Shown piece after piece: positions 59,549 through 64,000 of a DNA stretch of 64,000 nucleotides. The DNA is from Kryptolebias marmoratus (Eukaryota > Chordata > Actinopteri > Cyprinodontiformes > Rivulidae), in the NCBI RefSeq assembly GCF_001649575.2, contig NC_051451.1:17689606-17753605 (forward strand), written 5' to 3'. A model generated the notes under the pieces. That model was not told the origin of the DNA. It ran no database searches and saw only the letters and a program-made list of their open reading frames with translations. Every line of letters begins with the position of its first letter. The first letter of the stretch is position 1. The position numbers and the translations under genes are program-made.

Positions 59549-62500
59549 TCTGCTCCCAGCCAAGGACGATTGCATGTGGTCCTGGCCTTGTGGCAGCTCC
59601 ACCAAGCATAGAGTTTAGAGACTCTGGAGCTGAGGAAATGGGCTGTGTTGGGACAGATCGATGGTAATCACGCCGCTTCACAGTTAGCTCTCTCGGTGGG
59701 GGGAGGGGGAGGCAAAGGGTGGCGAGAGGCAGAAAAACAAGAGAGGGGGTGCATGGAGGGGGCCCCTTTGGGAAAATAAAAAATGCCTCATTTCGTGATT
59801 AGAAGAAAATATTATTCTGCCCTTCCTCATCTCCAGTGTTTTTTTTATTTATTTTTTTTATTCCAACTCTCAATTATGGATTCCCCTTCCTGTCTGAACG
59901 TGCTCCAACCTGACTGTCGAGAAATCACTTTTGCTTTTCCGGTTGCAGACTTCATCCATAAACCTTCTGCATGTGTAGTACCACTGTATCCTTTACAAGA
60001 AAGCTGATCTGATCCTTCTGTGCTGCATTTCTTCATAGGAACATGTTTTTTTAATATCCCAAGGACATTATACCCCTTGGAATGTCCAGTTAAAAGTACA
60101 CTATTGACTCTTAATATCACTTCGTCACAACATATAAATTCAGGTTTGGGTGCATTTGACCCTGAAGGAAAGACTTCATTGCACCTGGAGGAGGTAGTTT
60201 AGCATGAAAAGCAGGCAGTGTAATTTTAAACTTTAGTGTATGTGCAGTCTTGGAAGTCTTATGCAGTTCAGAATTTGAAAAACAAGGGTAACGATGATTA
60301 TTTTTGTCTTTTCTTTGTTTCTATAGTGTGTCTTCAAAGAATGCATGTGTAAAATGCTGCAGTTCTGCAGAATGCTGACTGATAGGAAAAGGTTGATTCT
60401 AGCTTCAAGGTGGAGTTGGTATTTTTCTGCTCAGCTGGCTAAAAACATTACATATAATACTACATACACATACCAGAGTAATATTTGACTGAATTTCTGG
60501 TAGGTTTTTTTTAATAACAATTGTGCAAACAGCCAGAATTGAGGCAGAGCTGTCTGTCTGTCTCATGTTTGATTTTGATACTGAATTATTCACAAATGGC
60601 CCTGCCAAACATGTTTGCTCTCTGTTATTAGTTAAAACTCACAACATGATAGGGTTTGGATGAGTGCGTTAGGTAGTAATAGCATCTGGTCTGTAAATAA
60701 ATGATGGCTGAAAAAAAAAGTTAAAAAGAATTCCTGCGATACTTTCAGTGAATCACAGTTTCACAGTGCAACCATGTCATCTTGTGCCATGTCTGAAGCA
60801 GGCAGAGAACAGAATAAAGCCATGACTTACATCATGTTTATCTTTTTAGTTCCTCCTCCAACCACCATCAATAAAATACTCACTTTCTGTAGGGTTTTTA
60901 TGTTGTTGTTGTCTTCTTTCTTTTTAGTTGAAGGCTGTGTTATTTTAGGTTTTGTAAAGCGACTTCGAAAGTGTTTTTGTGGGTAAAAGATATGGTAGCA
61001 ACATTTTTTTTTACATTGACAGTAAAGGATTTGTACTACAAAGGGTACAGCTGCCCTCTCTCAGGGTAGAACAAGTATCCAGGATTGATGCCGTGCACCC
61101 TGGGTCCTCTGTTCCTCCAACAGATCGTCACTAAAATTGTAGAATAAGTGCAGAAACCCTGAAAGAGAGAAACAGGTAACTTTTAAAGAAGACTGAAGTC
61201 AAAATGAAGAGGGTAAATGTTTAAATGTCAGGTTTCATTCCATAGTAGGTGGACTAAAAACATAAAAGCATCAATTAAAGCTGATTTTTTATTCTTTTAT
61301 TGCAGAATATACAGTAAAAATGTGTTTTGGACTGGAGCTCAGGCAAAATAAGCAACCTTAAATCAAACGTTGTGACAGAGATGCATTAAATAATCAAAAG
61401 AATAAGTTAGTTCTAATCGAAGAAAAAATAAAAAGTTTTGTAATCACACAAAAGCTCTCAATGTTAACATAGCAATGACAACTTTTATCATACTGATGAT
61501 AAAAGTGAAACCTTATCTTTGCTGTATCACCAGATCAGCTCATAACCAACATCAGCTTTTACAGATATCACTGAGTCACGGCTATTCCTCTTACTCCACA
61601 TCATTACATGATTAAGGGTTTTTCTACAACACGTTATCTAAAGTACCTTCTCTTCTTCTGCTTTTTTTTGGTGGGTGATTTTTTTTCCTTCCTTGTCTGA
61701 TAGTCAACAAACACACAGTGTGTTGAAAATAGAACAACCCTGCAGCAACTTCCAGTCCGCTCCCCTGATGATGTACATTTCCAAGTTGACAATTCCACAT
61801 CAGATATTTTTGGTTACGTTCCCAGTTGATTCTTTGAAAGCAGCTTGAGTCAGAGATGCTCCACCTCCTGTTTGTGGTGCAGCTCATCTGTGTTTCATCG
61901 CAAAATAGTAAAAACAGCTACTTTCTACCTGGGTGAAAGCGGGAGTTGTTATTTAAAGATCTGCTTTCATTTTGTTTGTTTTTTTGTTTTTTTAAATACT
62001 TATAGGAGAGGGATTTTAAGAGTATAGTTGTTAGTTACAATATCATTGGTACCTGAACAAAAAAGTCAATTTGTTTGTACATTGTTCAGCTATTAATGTT
62101 GTATTAAATAGCAGTGTAAAAGATTGCATACAAAAAATATGTTCTCAGCAATTAGTCTTTGATTTTAAAGCACTAATATTTGTATCGGAGGGAGAAAGAC
62201 TAAGCCACGTGCAATAAATGGTAGTTTTGCCTCTTCAAAAATATCATGACATTAATTTCTTAGCTAAAGACAAAGAAAACATTCAGAGGAATACTGCCTC
62301 TGGGAAAATCTTATCACATTACTTTCATGGTGGTGGACAAATTCAGTGAATGACAATAGTGATCAGAAGAACCAGAAGTGCTGATGAGATAATGTTGTAA
62401 AGGAAACAATATAAGCAGAATTCATCAGAAATATTTACGTTTTTGAAAAAGAAAGCAATAAAGTAGAAAAAAGTTATAGATCAAACAGAAAAACAGTAAT

Positions 62501-63068
62501 CTAATTTGTATTTTGCTGGGAAATAAACCTGCTGTGACTGTGAAAATTCATTTCTGGTTCAATCATCCCTCATGTAAAGATCTGGGATCAGGTGTTCCAG
62601 ATGAGTCACTGTTTTCACAGTGAGCATCAGTCATTTAGCTTCAGTTCAGCAACAGTCCCCGATGAATATTTGGTTGGATAGCTTCACACCAGCAAAGTTT
62701 TTTTAACACAGAGTGAAGGCAGATACATTTCTGTGATGGAACTGGTGTCTGGAAATGAAAAAGTTGAAACTATTACTTGGACACAACAAACAAACAAAAA
62801 AATCAGAAGATATAATTTTTTTATAGTTTTAAAATGATTTATTTTAAGGATTATTACTGAGCTCATCACAAAACTAATCATCACATTAACTTGTATTGGA
62901 ATTTGTTACAGATTACGGCACTATATTTCAAACTACTGTATCGTCGTCTTAGTTTAATAGAATTTCTGAATATTTGCATATTTTGCTTTCTGTCACACTG
63001 AAAGCTTGATTTGATGAGACGCAGTGATAGTTTTGCTGCTGAATAGGTTTCTGTCACCCAGTGCATTT

Positions 63069-63089
63069 GTGCGTGTGTGTGTGTGTGTT
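63069..63089. repeat. (GT)n microsatellite
   Basis: About ten GT units in intronic DNA near the window end. Confidence 0.9.
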
Positions 63090-64000
63090 GCTGACTGGGA
63101 TGCTGTCAGCCGTGTGTCAGCCATCCCGACACACCCGGCGCACTTTTAACTTTTCGGGGACCTTCCCTCCAGACAAGGCCACACCAATCACGGACACACA
63201 AACGTGAGTTGCTGAGCTGACAAATTAGAAGAAGCATTAGACCTAAGCAGAAATGACAAATGTACATCACCAGACAAAAAAAAAAGGGATTGTGTTTGTC
63301 TTTGTCATTGTGTTAGGCATTAATTGTAAAATCTGTTGATTGCATATGTCAGTAAATTGATTTGTAACGGATTTACATAATCATACTGTTTGGTTTCTGT
63401 CAACTGCACAAAATGACTGCGAAACCCCTACATATCACATTATGATGCGCTGGCAGAAATTAGATTCAGCAGTTTATTTCAATTTCACCTTGATGTCAGT
63501 AATAACGTGCATCAGGTGCAGGGTGGAGAGAAAAAATGTAACTATTATTTTTTTGTGTGTGTAAATACAGAGAGTGAAATCCACATGCAAATGGCTGTAC
63601 TTGAAATATAGTAGATTTATTTATTTTTCTCCATGGACTGATTACTGTGTTAGGCTGAAGAAAACAGCTGATTAGTCTTTGTCAGATTCATGTTATTTAG
63701 AAGTAGTTCAAGGTGCGTGTGGAGGTTAGAAACTGTGCAGCTGTCTGAAGGTGTCCTCATAGAAATATGAAAATATCCGATTTTCATCCTGATAAAATCA
63801 CCTTCAACTGCTTGACAGTTTTATTAAAATCCACATCTCTTTCTTTTACAGCAAATCACAGATGTCTATAATAATTTCAAGACAAAACTTGTTATTATAG
63901 AAATATGCAAACATGAAATCAACTGAAATCAGTAGATTATGTGTTTACGTGATTACATAATTGCCATTCAATACTTACTTTTTACAGTTAATCTCTTTTT

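Larger units (their letters stand above)
58518..64000. other. ank3 intron after exon B, last part
   Basis: Contains the microsatellite cluster listed separately, a GC-richer island at 59550-59770 with a G-rich run (59697-59725), a GT run at 63069-63089 and otherwise AT-rich DNA. No exon 2 and no other gene is seen up to the window end. Confidence 0.55.

Noticed and set aside
50799..64000. ank3 exon 2 (start of ankyrin repeats)
   Set aside because: I scanned for a SDANASYLRAARAG-like reading and found none, so exon 2 is taken to lie beyond the window.

Overview
The window looks like a piece of a teleost fish genome. It is AT-rich, dense in dinucleotide and tetranucleotide microsatellites, contains no long open frame with recognisable domains, and carries several interspersed repeat types I know from ray-finned fish. 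The only coding sequence I can assign firmly is two short alternative first exons of one gene, ank3 (ankyrin-G), both on the + strand. Whether this is the ank3a or ank3b paralogue cannot be decided from first exons.

The first exon (21440-21508, 23 codons, starting MSEEAKEK and ending in a basic KKKGKK) resembles the vertebrate ankyrin-G start MSEEPKEK...RKGKK. The second (50676-50798, 41 codons, starting MAHAASQLKKNR) matches the start of the long neuronal ankyrin-G isoforms. Both end in phase 0 after a lysine, directly before a GTAA donor. That fits both splicing to the same downstream exon 2, where the ankyrin-repeat domain begins. I did not find exon 2, so it probably lies beyond 64000. 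The window therefore holds a two-promoter 5' region: 29 kb separates the starts, the first intron from the upstream start is at least 42 kb, and the intron from the downstream start is at least 13 kb.

Layout: 1-20.5 kb is noncoding DNA upstream of the first recognised exon. It includes a pair of RFX-type X-boxes (4.8 kb), a small CpG-rich patch (5.3 kb) and three copies of a dispersed repeat (5.7-6.4, 12.85-13.1 and 19.0-19.6 kb). Promoter and leader A, with exon A, occupy 20.5-21.5 kb. The region 21.5-50 kb is intron with further X-boxes, a LINE remnant (27.9 kb), a palindromic MITE (32.0 kb), a probable hAT-like fragment (35.7 kb), another dispersed repeat (40.4 kb) and a strong CTCF-like motif (47.2 kb). 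Promoter and leader B, with exon B, occupy 50.0-50.8 kb; an X-box lies in the promoter and a long GT repeat lies just after the splice donor. The remainder, to 64 kb, is intron with a repeat copy (55.3 kb), an LTR-like element with a 5-bp target duplication (57.0 kb), a second LTR-like element (58.2 kb) and a microsatellite cluster (59.0-59.5 kb).

The most noteworthy signals are: promoter choice setting the ankyrin-G N-terminus; X-box (RFX) motifs scattered through the locus, including promoter B; an upstream ORF that stops two bases before the exon A start codon; a UG repeat just after the exon B donor; and a dispersed repeat whose two head-to-tail copies share the same internal junction. 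Regulatory assignments rest on motif matching by eye. Exon identities rest on recalled family sequence and have not been checked by alignment.
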